In this document: one piece after another, positions 1-10,198 of the stretch | Numbering within the stretch: position 1 is the first letter of the stretch | Layout of the letters: each line of letters starts with the position of its first letter | Assembly: GCA_030844895.1 (NCBI GenBank) | Contig: JAUTDX010001480.1 | Span: 1-64,000 of the forward strand | Length of the DNA: 64,000 bases | Direction: 5' to 3' | DNA from: Ambrosia x helenae | Lineage: Eukaryota; Streptophyta; Magnoliopsida; Asterales; Asteraceae | Made by a program: the position numbers and the translations under genes | Notes under the pieces: model-generated | The model's input: the letters and a program-made list of their open reading frames with translations, nothing else | The model's database searches: none | What the model was told of the DNA's origin: nothing

Positions 1-3000
1 GTGAAGGATTGTCTGCATGGGTGTATAGAACTGAACAGTTCTTTATGCTAGACAATGTGAACGATGAAACTAAAGTGAGACTGGCTTCAATTCATTTTGA
101 GGACAGGGCATTACAGTGGTTTCAGAACTTAGTAAAAACAGAATGAAGGGTTGCCTAATTGGGAGGAGTTAAAGAATGCACTTGAAGTAAGGTTTGGCAA
201 TTTATTCGATGATCCAATATCAGAGTTGAAGAATCTTAAGCAAACAGGAGATACTAAAGACTACCATGACACCTTTGATGCCATTATCAATAAGCTAAAC
301 CTACCACCTGAATATGCTCTTAGTTGTTTCTTGGCGGTTTTGGATGAGGAGATTGAATTGCATGTAAGAATGTTCAATCCAAAATCCATCCAAGAGGCTT
401 ATAGTTTAGTAAAATTGCAAGAAGCCAGTCCTAAAGGCTAAAAAGAATAAGCAGGGAGGAAAATTGAGTAATAATAACAACTGGAAAAGGTCTGTTGCCT
501 ACTCCTAAAGGGGTAACTGATCAAAAGAATGTGAAATCAAAACCATTTGTGGCAAAAAAAAAACCATGACTACTGAAGAATATGAAGATAGAAGGGCAAA
601 AGGATTATGCTATTTTTGTGATGAAAAGTTTGTTAGGGGCCACAATTGTAGAGGAAAGAGGCCTCAATTATATCACATTGAAATAGTGATGAGTGATGAT
701 GAAGAGGAGGAATTAATGGAAAGAGTAGGAGATAAAGAATTGGCTCAGATTTCAGTGAATGCCATTGATGGCAATCACTGTTATCAAACTCTTAGAGTTT
801 CAGGCCATTTTGGAAAGTATTTGTTGCAGATCTTGATGGATTCAGGAAGTTCCCACAATTTTGTAGATGCTGCATTAATAGAAAAGTTGGAATGTGTCAC
901 TACAAGAAGAGCTCCTATGTTGGTAAGAGTTGCTAATGGCAAAGAAGAAATCTGTGACAGGATGCTATTGAATATTAAATGGAAGATGCAGGGATTGACT
1001 TTTGAAACAGATGTCTATGTCATGCCCTTAGGAGGGGTGTGATTTGGTTCTTGGGGTTCAATGGTTTTCCACATTGGGAACTATTCAAATGAACTTCCAA
1101 GAAAGGACTTTAGAGTTCAAGTATCAGGGACAGAAGGTGTTTTTAAGAGGAAGCAACAAGAAAAAGCTGTCAAACATGGGCAAGAATGGTCTGTGTAAGA
1201 TTCAAGAACAAAGAGCTGAGTTGTCTATGATCCAAGTTTATGCAGTTGAAGGTGACTCTACACCTACTTCTATTGCATTGTCTAAGGGTAAAATGGGAAT
1301 AAAAGAAGAGAGTCGACATGATCTGAAAAAAGTTTTAGACAAATATGAGGATGTTTTCTGTGATTTGCAGTCATTACCACCTTTGAGAAATAATTTTGAT
1401 CATAAAATACCTTTAAAAAATGGTACTGATGGGATCAATCTGAGACCATACAGATATCCATTGCTGCAAAAAGATGTCATAGAGCAAATAACTAATGAAC
1501 TGTTGCCAAGGGGTTATTAGGCATAGTAACAGTTCTTTTGCCTCCCCTGTGGTTCTTGTGAAGAAAAAAGATGGTTCATGGCGTATGTGTATAGACTATA
1601 GGAAATTAAATCAGGCCACTATACCTGATAGGTTTCCTATCCCATTAGTAGAGGAGTTGATGGATTAATTGCATGGTACCAAGTTTTTTCCCAAATTAGA
1701 TCTTAAATCTGGTTATTACCAGATTAGAATGCACCCAGAGGACATTGAAAAGACAACATTTAAAACTCATAATGGTCATTTTGAGTTTATTTGTCATGCC
1801 ATTTGGCTTGACAAATGCTCCTCAACTTTTCAAGGTCTGATGAATCATGTGTTTAAAGAGCATTTTAAGAAGGTTTGTATTGGTTTTTTTGATGATATAC
1901 TGGTGTATAGTCCTGATTGGGACACACATTTGTTACATTTGGAGATGGTTCTTCAGCTGTTAAGAACTCATCAACTGGTTGCAAAGAAGACAAAGTGTGT
2001 GTTTGGTGCAAACTGAATTAGAGTATCCGGGGCATATAATTTCTAAACATGGGGTAGCAACTGATCCTTCTAAGGTAATAGCTATACAACAGTGGCCCAT
2101 TCAATTAAGGGGGTTCCTTAGTTTGACAGGGTATTATAGAAAGTTTGTTAAGAATTATGAGGGAAGAGCAAGACCCCACTCAGTTACTAAAGAAGGATGG
2201 ATTCAATTGGACACAGGAAGCCACAACAGCCTTTCAAACCTTGAAATCTGCAATGATACAACCTCCAGTTCTAGCCTTACCTAACTTCAATGAACCATTT
2301 ATAATTGAAACAGATGCTTCAGGATTTGGTATAGGTGATGTTCTAATGCAAAAGGGACACCCTATAGCCTTCCTAAGTAAAGCCCTTTCACCAAAATCCT
2401 GACTTTATCCACCTATGAAAGAGAACTGCATGCTATTATTCATGCTGTACAAAAATGGCAGGCCTATCTAATCAATAAACCCTTTATTATAAGAACTAAC
2501 CAACAAAGTTTAAAACACTTACTAGAAAACAAGGTTGCTACTCCCTTTCAACAAAAGTGGTTGTCCAAATTGACGGAGTTGCAGTATGAAATTGTATACA
2601 AGAAAGGAAATGAAAATTCAGCAGTTGATGCCTTATCAAGGGTCACTCATGGAGAGCTGCTGCAGTTGGCTTGTGTCATCAGGGCATAGTGAACTGTTAC
2701 AAGAGATTAAAGAATCTTGGAAGGAAGACATTATGTTGCAGCAACTGATCAGGGAAGTTCAACAGGACCTGGTAAGCATCCTCATTATACTTGGTCTAAT
2801 AATGAGTTAAGAAGGAAAGGCAAATTGGTAATTGGGAATGTTCCAGATGTGAGGGTCAAAATCATGCAATGGGTGCATGATTCTCCTCAAGGGGGTCATT
2901 CAGGTGTACAGGCAACACTGAAGAGGGTCAAAAGGTTTTTTTTTGGTCAAAGATGAATAAGGAAGTGGCATCTTATGTTCAGGGTTGTGCAGTGTGTCAA

Positions 3001-4124
3001 CAGTGTAAATATGACACAACTGCTTATCCTGGATTATTACAACCACTGCCTATTCCACAAGGGGTATGGGAGGATATTGCCATGGATTTTATTGAGGGCC
3101 TTCCAAAGTCTAGGGGTAAAGATGTCATTTGGGTGGTAGTTGATAGGTTGAGTAAGGCTGGTCATTTCCTGTCTCTTTCTCATCCTTTTACTGCAGTAGA
3201 AGTGGCCCAACTGTATTTGGATCATGTCTATAGATTACATGGGTCACCAAGATCCATTGTATCTAATAGGATAAGGTTGTTCACAAATACTTTTTGGAAG
3301 GAACTGATGATATTACAAGGGGTGGAACAATGTTTGACAAGCTCCTATCATCCACAATCTGATGGACAATCAGAAGTGTTGAATAGATGCTTGGAAAACT
3401 ACCTAAAGAGCATGTGTTTTTCAGAGGCCTAATGACTGGTTGAAATGGCTTCCCTTAGTGGAATTTTGTACAATACTACCTATCAATCTGCAATAAAGAC
3501 TACACCTTTTGAGGTAGTGTATGGTCAACCCCCTCCAATTCATTTGCCCTACTTACCTTGTGAAAGCAGTGTAGAAGTGGTGGATAGGAGTTTGACTGCA
3601 AGAGAAAAAGTGATTCAAGACCTCAAAGCAAACTTAATGGTTGCTCAGAACCGAATGAAACAATTGGCAGACCAACACAGGAGTGAAAGAGAGTATGAGG
3701 TGGGTGATTGGGTCTACTTGAAGGTGAAACCTTATAGACAGATGTCAATACAATACAAAGGAAATCAGAAGTTATCAGCTCGTTACTATGGTCCTTATCA
3801 GGTTAAAGCTAGAGTGGGACAAGTTGCATACACACTGGACTTACCTGTTGATGTGTTAATTCACCAACAGTCCATGTGTCACTCCTTAAAAAGTGTTATG
3901 GTCCAGTTCCTATTCAGCAAACTAAGATACCTGAGGCAGTTAATAGTCCTAAGCAGCCTATGAAAGTTTTGGATAAAAGGATGTGCAAGAAGTTCAACAG
4001 AATGCAGGTGCAGTGGCTTGTCCAATGGGAGCATGAAATGCCAAAAGATGCCATGTGGGAAGAAGCTGAGAAGATGGTTAAGTTGTTTCTAACATTTGAG
4101 CCTTGGGGTCAAGGCTCTTCTTGA
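1..4124 (+). pseudogene. Broken gag-pol polyprotein of the chromovirus
   Basis: Gag is readable from base 1, with a stop near 144 and another near 441. A zinc knuckle follows at about 610-655 (CYFC...GHNC), then a protease site at 838-860 (MDSGSSHNF). Reverse transcriptase blocks are at 1680-1800 (KLDLKSGYYQIRM) and 1885-1910 (FFDDILVYS), and RNase H at about 2300-2400 (ETDASGFGIG). The integrase has its HHCC zinc region at 2875-3010 and a catalytic core at 3080-3400. Its second acidic position reads SIVSNR, so the expected Asp is Asn. The E-containing PQSDGQSE block is kept. A chromodomain-like tail (VQWEHEMPKDAMWEEA) ends at 4124. Breaks occur near 441, 1042, 1520, 2016, 2402 and 3432. It cannot make a functional product. 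Confidence 0.9.
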
Positions 4125-4130
4125 GGGGAA

Positions 4131-4393
4131 TGTAATTGATATGTGTATAATAAAATGAGTGGGAAAAGTAGTTTAGTTGGTCAAGTGTCTAAGATTGACT
4201 ATAAATAAGTCAACTATTGTAATAGTTCATTTCATTCAGAATTTCAATAATAACCAACTTTCCCTCCAAAATCTGTTATTCTCTCTCAACTAACTTTTCT
4301 CTCTAACTCGACTCCATAGCCATTCTAACCGAAGCTATCAGTCCTTTAGAGGTGATTAATCATCTTAATTGATATTAATCACAATCCATATCA
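4131..4393 (+). repeat. 3' LTR of the chromovirus
   Basis: A purine-rich polypurine tract (ttgaggggaa) ends at 4130, and the LTR starts directly with TGTAATTGATATG. A TATA-like CTATAAATA lies at about 4199-4207 and A-rich polyadenylation-like sequence follows. The right boundary (CATATCA near 4393) is a guess from the TG...CA rule, since the 5' LTR is outside the window. Confidence 0.65.
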
Positions 4394-4929
4394 TTGACCT
4401 AGGAGCAGTCGACCATATAGGTTAGCCGCCCTTAATTTGGTAGTACATTTTGCAGGTTGCATATGCCCGTTAACTTGTTTAGGACAAAAGTAAAGGAATT
4501 AGACAATTGTCTAATTTGTGTTTTCCTCAATTAACATTGTATAAGTTGAAATTTTTATTCCCAAAGTTCTAAACCCTACATGTATCTCTATTAACATACG
4601 TTATTGTACTTATAATTACTCATCACGAGTGTGAGAGGTAGAACAATAATAAATCTAGGTCTTAGTCTATGGATGTAGGTTACACACCGTAACTAACTAA
4701 ACTATGTAATTTCATTGTGCTGGTGTTTTTTTTCTGCAATTAGATTGCGAGTGTAACCCGATTCCCTAACATACGCTACAAGGCTAAAAGGCTTTTAGGA
4801 TCTTAAAAAGATTGTATTTGTAATATCAAATTCTTAAAACTACTTTGGATCACTTTCATTATAAAGATTGAACAGCTCTGAAGGCGACTATTGGTTGGCC
4901 AAAATGCATCACACCAATACAAAGCGAAA
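4394..4929. other. Intergenic stretch, nothing recognised
   Basis: AT-rich sequence between the chromovirus LTR and the LINE tail. I see no coding potential, RNA gene or element ends. Confidence 0.5.
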
Positions 4930-4945
4930 AGACACCCCCATATGT

Positions 4946-5524
4946 TTTTTTTTGAGAATTGAACTTCATTAAAACCACCAAAAACCAACGCCTAACTCCA
5001 AGACGGAGCACGACGCCGAAAACCAAACAAATACATCACAATCTATTACGTTACATCAAATAAACACCAACGATGCCAATTCACTACCCCCTCTTTATAC
5101 CTATGTTTGTACCAAAGAAAACCCAAAGACTTGATCTCCGCCACCAATCCCACCACGTTAGAGTCCTTACTATTGAAAATCTTGTCATTCCTCGCTCTCC
5201 AAAGACTCCAACAAGTGATGATAATGATACCTTGAATAATAGATCTCTTGACGCCCGACACACCACAATGTTCATGCATGTTGACCAAATCCGTGACATG
5301 AAACACAAACGGCCTAGGAATGTTACACCAAGACACGATTGCGTTCCACACCCCCGTCGCGAACACGCACCCGTAAGAACATGCTCTAACGACTCCCCAC
5401 ATTCTTCACACCAAACGCACAATTGGTTCTCGATGACAATGTTTCTACGCGCCAACGCCACTTGGTCGGGAGACGGTCTAAGAACGCACGCCACATGAAG
5501 ATATTGCATTTGGTAGGCACCCAT
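4946..5524 (-). mobile_element. 5'-truncated L1-type LINE with 16-bp target duplication
   Basis: The minus strand encodes the C-terminal end of an L1-type ORF2. A zinc-finger region (CVWCEECGESLEHV) is read from 5554-5400. The terminal part (about 5402-5046, ending HRWCLFDVT) is in another frame, so one frameshift lies near 5400. The 3' UTR ends AATGAAGTTCAATTCTC followed by A on the minus strand (T run from 4945). The insertion is flanked by AGACACCCCCATATGT at 4930-4945 and 5525-5540, a 16-bp perfect target site duplication. Severe 5' truncation is usual for LINEs. The tail closely resembles those at 41.95 and 49.3 kb, so they are probably one superfamily. Confidence 0.88.
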
Positions 5525-5727
5525 AGACACCCCCATATGTGAGAGTGGCGTCAACTCATATATCTCATGTATGGCCTACCAAAACGATCCTTTCTTCCTT
5601 TGTTAAGACATCTATATTTTTAGTAATTCCTTCTTATCCAATCAATTTGTTAGTTTTCTTGTTATTTGTCACCTTTATTATAGTTTGTCTGATTAGTTTA
5701 AACCGACGCTTTAATTAATGATGATTT

Positions 5728-5870
5728 TTTTTTTGAACGGCCAACAAATTGGAATCACTCAACTCATAATTATGAGAAAACCCCCTTTTGTGAGATTCGA
5801 ACCCAAGACTTTATGGCCCCTAAGTCTTATCTCACCACCAAGATACCACTAGGCTATAATGCCTTGGGTA
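5728..5870 (-). mobile_element. tRNA-derived SINE
   Basis: On the minus strand the head contains a perfect pol III A box (TAGCCTAGTGG, near 5856) and B box (GGTTCGAATCTC, near 5795), and ends in an A run (T run at about 5728-5737). A short ATCATTAA flanks both sides imperfectly as a possible target duplication. The spacing of the boxes fits a tRNA-related SINE. It is not a functional tRNA because the acceptor stem does not pair. Confidence 0.7.
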
Positions 5871-6082
5871 ATTTAATGATTTATTATTGTCGGTTTAAAA
5901 ATTGATTCAATGATATGTGGTTCATGTATATATGACATCATTGTGCTAATTAAAAAGAGTCCAACGCTCAAATAGTCAAATTCGGTAGATAATCAACAAA
6001 GAGATTAGTTGGAACCTCATTGTGAATACTTTTCATCATCTAAATTTCTCTTCGATGAAAAGGTTAAAGGTATATTGATGAT

Positions 6083-6272
6083 CAAGGGCGGATGCAGTGT
6101 ATACTCAGGGATACATCTGTTACCTCTCGATATCCTGGCAAAGTGGAAAAAATTGGGTTTTTAAGGTATTTTTATAAAATGTTACCTCTAAAACAAATTT
6201 TTTTGTTACCCTTTAAAATATTTTTTTTTAATAAAATGTTACCCCTTGTTTTATTTTCTAGATCTGCCACTG
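6083..6272. mobile_element. hAT-type MITE, 190 bp
   Basis: The flanks carry a perfect 8-bp duplication TTGATGAT (6075-6082 and 6273-6280), the hallmark of hAT. The ends are imperfect inverted repeats: CAAGGGCGGAT at the left, and CAGTGGCAGAT read inward from the right. There is no coding capacity. Confidence 0.7.
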
Positions 6273-6698
6273 TTGATGATTGATCGCAATGTATTTTGTG
6301 TATTGATACTAAACAGTTTTTTTAGATACTTATAACTTATATCTGTGATATCTCACAAAGGTGACTTGGGTGGACAATGATGTGTTTACAAAGTAAATCA
6401 TGAAGGCAACATGTTTAGGCCACGGCATTGGCACCACCATAGCATTCAGTGCCGTATTATAAAACATGTCTCAAATCTTATGTCAATAGATAATCTTTAT
6501 GCAATGAGGTTCCTAAAAAAGTTAAATTCCATAACGCGATAGCTACATCCACACAAAATCCTCATCAAATTTTGCCGTAAGATTCTTAAATCTAAACATA
6601 CTCTAAAATCATTAAGTTTGATTAACATAAAACGGTAAATTTCTCCTAAACTAAAGTCATTAACCAAAAACAAATTTCTTCATGAATTAAACAACATT

Positions 6699-7024
6699 AG
6701 GGAGTCTGGTTTGTATGAGATAATGGATTTGGCAAGGGATTGAAATGGATGAGGTAATGGAATGAGTCATTATCATTTCATGTCTTGTTTAGTTGTCATG
6801 TGTAAATGAAATGAATCATTACTTTGTGTGGCTGCAGTGGTTGGTGGTGGCGACGACGGTGATGGGTGGCGGCGGCAGGTAGCAATGGTGGATTGTGTTG
6901 TTAATGAAAGGTGAAAAGAGAATGAAATGAAAAAAAAAAAACATAAGGTGTAGATGAAATGAATTTGAGAGAAGGAAACAACTTATGTAATGCGTGATTT
7001 AATTTCATTAACCAAGCAAACACC
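6699..7024. mobile_element. Possible Tourist-like MITE
   Basis: Starts near GGGAGTCTGGTTTG and ends near CAAACACCC, forming rough inverted ends of the GGGTGTTTG type, with TTA at the left flank and TAT at the right. Its interior repeats ATGGAATGAG-type sequence. The boundaries and class are uncertain because the 3-bp duplication is not exact. Confidence 0.35.
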
Positions 7025-7254
7025 CTATATTTTGTTCCCTCACAATGATTCATTCTATTTCGACTCTCGTTCTAAGATACAAAGGCTACCTAGATTTATC
7101 ATTTACATCAACTTTTTTTAAAAATAAAAAGTTTTTACCGGATTACTATAAAAGAAACGTTTTTTTTATTAAAAAAGAGTTTTAACCGGATTAATATAAA
7201 AGAGACGGTTTGTGCAAAACGTAATTATTTACCCCTTTAAGGCAAAATTAACTC

Positions 7255-7368
7255 CAAACCCTCCGTTGACTCCCTCCTCCGTGACCTCACCGGAAACGTT
7301 TTCCGCTTCCGCCACTTTTACGACGTCGTTTCAGATACACTCTACTCCGATGACCGGTCAAAAAAACA
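7255..7368 (+). other. Short coding-like fragment, unidentified
   Basis: One frame reads about 30 residues without a stop (DSLLRDLTGNVFRF...FYDVVSDTLYSDDRS). Its GC content is far above the surrounding AT-rich DNA and its codon pattern looks protein-like. It runs straight into non-coding sequence, has no start codon, and I do not recognise the protein. It could be a captured exon or chance. Confidence 0.3.
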
Positions 7369-7419
7369 TTTCATTATAAAATATCATTTATTTATGTAGT
7401 AATTAGTAACTTGTTTGCG

Positions 7420-7420
<1 letters not shown>

Positions 7421-7469
<49 letters not shown>
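7421..7469. repeat. (TTA)n microsatellite
   Basis: About 16 uninterrupted copies of the trinucleotide ATT/TTA. It is likely length-polymorphic. Confidence 0.95.
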
Positions 7470-7832
7470 GTTGGTGACTGAATGTACCCATTAGTGATGA
7501 AATATTCTGTCCACGTGTCTCTAATGAATAAATTGTCCGCACTTTGGCCTCTGATTTAGAACCACTACTATTTTGTTTTTAGTTTCTTTTAAGCTTATAC
7601 AGTAATAAACTCTTTTTCACAACATTTAACCTATCATGATTGCTACAGACAAATCCATTTTGTACTGTTTATTAATTCTTGTAAACACTCTTGCGACTGT
7701 CAGGATCAAGCACACACGAACACAAACAAGGAAAATAAACGAAAGCAATAAACGAGCATGGAGTTTTAAGTGGTTCGGTCTAAACGGACTTACGTCCTAA
7801 GTGGCAACTAGGCTATTTTTTATTGAAGTGAT

Positions 7833-8172
7833 TGTTTTGAATCTGGGATGAAAAACTGGAATGAATGTTTGAATATGATCGGTTTTGAGAGGGAGAGATA
7901 TGGAGGGAATTTTGAAAGGAAGTTATAATAACTTAAACTTTCATACACACTAAAATACATATTGTTTCGGCCTATTTATACATTACGAACAGGCACCATC
8001 GAACAGACATGACCCTTAAACAACTTACTAACCGTCGGTCAAAGTATGTGACACACCGGTCAACTAATATTAAGTCTAGACTTAGGATATCTATGATAAT
8101 ATTATCCCTAACATATGTACAAATCTGAATTAACACATGTCTATTATGTTGAATCAAGATTAACTTCTAACA
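7833..8172 (-). repeat. 3' LTR of the ARID retrotransposon
   Basis: Pairs with 9794-10132. It differs by one extra T near its left end and by three visible substitutions (near 7902, 7929 and 7985). The polypurine tract lies just upstream on the minus strand. Confidence 0.93.
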
Positions 8173-8183
8173 TTCTCCCCCCT
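8173..8183 (-). promoter_or_regulatory. Polypurine tract of the ARID retrotransposon
   Basis: AGGGGGGAGAA on the minus strand, ending right at the TGTTAG start of the 3' LTR. This is the expected plus-strand priming site. Confidence 0.8.
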
Positions 8184-8208
8184 AATCTTGATTCCATGCA
8201 CTCCGACT

Positions 8209-9462
8209 TTAGTCTTCACTTGATGAGGATCTTGATCGCTTCTTTGGGGGCAGGTCCGAGTCTTTCCATTCGGCACCTTTCATTTTGTGATCTTCCATTG
8301 CTTCTTCGTTGATTTCGACCACTAACTCCCTTCCTTTGTACTTGAGATGGTACCACTCTAGCATCTCCAAGTAACGGACGTATGTTTGCCTTAGGTTTCT
8401 TGTAATGTCTCCCTTTGACACTAGGCTTGGTAATCCTCTTCCATAACCCATCGACATAGCCACTACCATCCAATTCTCATCCTTCGTCACTTTTTTATAG
8501 CCACCAAATACTTGTACCGTTTTGTAAAGATCCAACAAACAAATTGGATAACCCGTTTCGTCTCTTGGTGGGATTGGTGCTCTTATTCTTATTTGTAAGA
8601 ATTCTTTCATAAACCAATCTACAGTTCTTTCAAACTCTAACTCGAACCGTCTCTTGTATCTTTCAACCATGCTAGTAATATGGATCAAATCCATAAAGAC
8701 AATACAATCTTGTAATTGTGTTCCTACGGTTGGATACATTACTGGACCTCTTTCCATAACGCCTTCATATTGATCTTTGTTAATGGAATAGTCGTCAAAG
8801 TGCTTGAAAATGGACGCTCTTTCTTTATCTTCTTCGGTTATACCCTCCATCTTATCGTCTTCGAATCTAACCCGTTTTCCTTTGTCTTTAAAACCTTCGA
8901 ATGTTTCTGTTTTGGTTCGGCCCGTATACAAATCTTGATCAACTTTGTTTCGGCTTTCAATCTTTCCTTTCTTATTATCTTGATCGAATGCGGGGCATTT
9001 AAAAGTGAAATGGTCATCCGTTTCGCAAATACGACAAGTTATAACCCTTCTATATTCTTGAATAATCAGCCTCTTGATGTAACATACATCGCCTTCAAAC
9101 TCAATCTCTAAACCCTCTTGTGTTAACTTTTCAACGCTTAACACATTTTTCCTAAGTGTGGGCACATAAAATACGTTTTGAATTTTGTGCACTTGTCCAC
9201 CACTTGTAATCGCTACCGATCCTTTACCACGGAAATATTCTTTTCTATATCCACTAGGGCAACCCTCTACACCAAATGAATTGCTTAAAACTATAAACAA
9301 ATCCTTGTTGCCACATCCGTGTTCGTTTCGAGTCAAACTCGCAAACCACAAATCATTCCAACCCTTTTCATCACTACCCTTTACCATAAATTCGGTTTTA
9401 CCAATTTTCTTAGGACAATTACGCCTATAATAAAAGGGTTCTTTGCACTTACTACAACACAT
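8209..9462 (-). CDS. ARID-domain protein with CCHC knuckles, 417 aa
   Basis: Residues 3-16 form a zinc knuckle with Tyr in place of His (CSKCKEPFYYRRNC). Residues 55-129 resemble the end of a copia protease region (GKGSVAI...NVFYVPTLRKNVLSV), but the catalytic Asp-Ser-Gly is missing; the site reads VLSNSFG. A perfect CCHC knuckle follows (C143, C146, H151, C156). Residues about 283-372 are an ARID/BRIGHT fold: a leading helix FMKEFL, then LLDLYKTVQVFGGYKKV, NWMVVAMSMGY and LRQTYVRYLEMLEWYH, all in canonical order. The tail PPKKRSRSSSSED looks like a nuclear localisation signal. ARID proteins bind AT-rich DNA and act in chromatin complexes. That this copy binds DNA is inference. The frame is fully open, and the gene lies between the LTRs of a young element. 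Confidence 0.85.
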   Translation of the reverse strand: MCCSKCKEPFYYRRNCPKKIGKTEFMVKGSDEKGWNDLWFASLTRNEHGCGNKDLFIVLSNSFGVEGCPSGYRKEYFRGKGSVAITSGGQVHKIQNVFYVPTLRKNVLSVEKLTQEGLEIEFEGDVCYIKRLIIQEYRRVITCRICETDDHFTFKCPAFDQDNKKGKIESRNKVDQDLYTGRTKTETFEGFKDKGKRVRFEDDKMEGITEEDKERASIFKHFDDYSINKDQYEGVMERGPVMYPTVGTQLQDCIVFMDLIHITSMVERYKRRFELEFERTVDWFMKEFLQIRIRAPIPPRDETGYPICLLDLYKTVQVFGGYKKVTKDENWMVVAMSMGYGRGLPSLVSKGDITRNLRQTYVRYLEMLEWYHLKYKGRELVVEINEEAMEDHKMKGAEWKDSDLPPKKRSRSSSSED

Positions 9463-9794
9463 GGTAGACGCCTAGACGGATATTCAGACACTTCTTTATC
9501 ATTCTTGATTTGCCGATTGTACTCCGTTTGTGCTTTCTTTTTCTTTTCTTCGTGATCCCTCACGGACACGCTACTTGATCCGATGTTGAACAAAGATAAC
9601 TTCACGTTAAGAGAGTCTCCAATACTCTCGGAATTTGCCTTCTTGGCCTTCCATCTATGATCCACATGATCATACACTAGATTAGGGATTAGCGGACCAA
9701 CGCCATAACCGCCCTTTGTCCCTAATGATTCTGCTTCGTCTTTTCTTACGTCGAATATACCACAGGTCTTCGGAAATTTAGGCTCGGATGCCAT
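9381..9794 (-). CDS. N-terminal ORF of the ARID element (gag-like position)
   Basis: Opens MASEPKFPKTCGIFDVRKDEAE. Its ATG spans the LTR/primer-site junction: A at 9794 is the last LTR base and TG are the first primer-site bases. It is about 137 residues, hydrophilic, with a Lys-rich stretch (EEKKKKAQTEYNRQ). I do not recognise a domain in the first 100 residues. Its last part reads, one base out of frame, the same DNA as the zinc knuckle that begins the next ORF. The intended protein therefore probably crosses a frameshift near 9465, either a mutation or a programmed shift. A longer in-frame Met lies in the LTR at 9920, but the junction ATG fits the element's architecture better. Confidence 0.6.
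   Translation of the reverse strand: MASEPKFPKTCGIFDVRKDEAESLGTKGGYGVGPLIPNLVYDHVDHRWKAKKANSESIGDSLNVKLSLFNIGSSSVSVRDHEEKKKKAQTEYNRQIKNDKEVSEYPSRRLPCVVVSAKNPFIIGVIVLRKLVKPNLW
9781..9793 (-). promoter_or_regulatory. Primer binding site (initiator tRNA-Met type)
   Basis: TGGCATCCGAGCC on the minus strand, directly adjoining the 5' LTR. Eleven of 13 bases match TGGTATCAGAGCC, the standard plant site. It also encodes the first residues (ASEP) of the ORF. Confidence 0.75.
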
Positions 9795-10132
9795 GTTTGA
9801 ATCTGGGATGAAAAACTGGAATGAATGTTTGAATATGATCGGTTTTGAGAGGGAGAGATATGAAGGGAATTTTGAAAGGAAGTTATAAAAACTTAAACTT
9901 TCATACACACTAAAATACATATTGTTTCGGCCTATTTATACATTATGAACAGGCACCATCGAACAGACATGACCCTTAAACAACTTACTAACCGTCGGTC
10001 AAAGTATGTGACACACCGGTCAACTAATATTAAGTCTAGACTTAGGATATCTATGATAATATTATCCCTAACATATGTACAAATCTGAATTAACACATGT
10101 CTATTATGTTGAATCAAGATTAACTTCTAACA
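9794..10132 (-). repeat. 5' LTR of the ARID retrotransposon
   Basis: A TG...CA-bounded copy, nearly identical to the one at 7833-8172. It supplies the element's promoter, with TATAAATAGG near 9931-9940 on the minus strand. An ORF on the minus strand is open from 9920 within the LTR across the junction. Confidence 0.93.
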
Positions 10133-10198
10133 GTGATAATTAAATTACAACTAAGTCGATTATAGTTTGGGGGCTAATAAAGGTACACCCCAATATCT

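Larger units (their letters stand above)
1..4393 (+). mobile_element. Ty3/gypsy chromovirus (Reina-like), 5' end off-window
   Basis: A retrotransposon body running gag, protease, reverse transcriptase, RNase H, integrase, chromodomain and 3' LTR, all on the plus strand. The order with integrase last, and a chromodomain near the C-terminus, identify a plant chromovirus. The short LTR and chromodomain style point to the Reina clade, which is an inference. The 5' LTR and start of gag lie before base 1. Many stops and frameshifts show it is dead. Confidence 0.9.
7833..10132 (-). mobile_element. Non-autonomous LTR retrotransposon carrying an ARID gene
   Basis: Two direct repeats of 340 bp (7833-8172) and 339 bp (9794-10132) begin TGTT and end AACA. 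By eye they differ by three substitutions and one base of length. A 5-bp duplication GTGAT flanks the whole unit (7828-7832 and 10133-10137). Read on the minus strand, a primer binding site TGGCATCCGAGCC abuts the 5' LTR (9793-9781); it matches the usual initiator-Met site at 11 of 13 positions. A polypurine tract (AGGGGGGAGAA, 8183-8173) abuts the 3' LTR. The LTR has a TATAAATAGG box (minus strand, near 7972-7981). Only 1.6 kb lies between the LTRs, coding for zinc knuckles and an ARID domain. Integrase, reverse transcriptase and RNase H are absent, so mobility must depend on another element. Confidence 0.93.

Noticed and set aside
8716..9111. 131-codon plus-strand ORF
   Set aside because: Antisense to the ARID reading frame; Phe/Ile-rich with no domain.
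8209..9920. An ordinary host ARID transcription-factor gene that happens to lie between repeats
   Set aside because: The primer site and polypurine tract abut the repeats exactly, a 5-bp duplication flanks the pair, and the ORF starts at the LTR junction. Retroelement cargo explains all of these.
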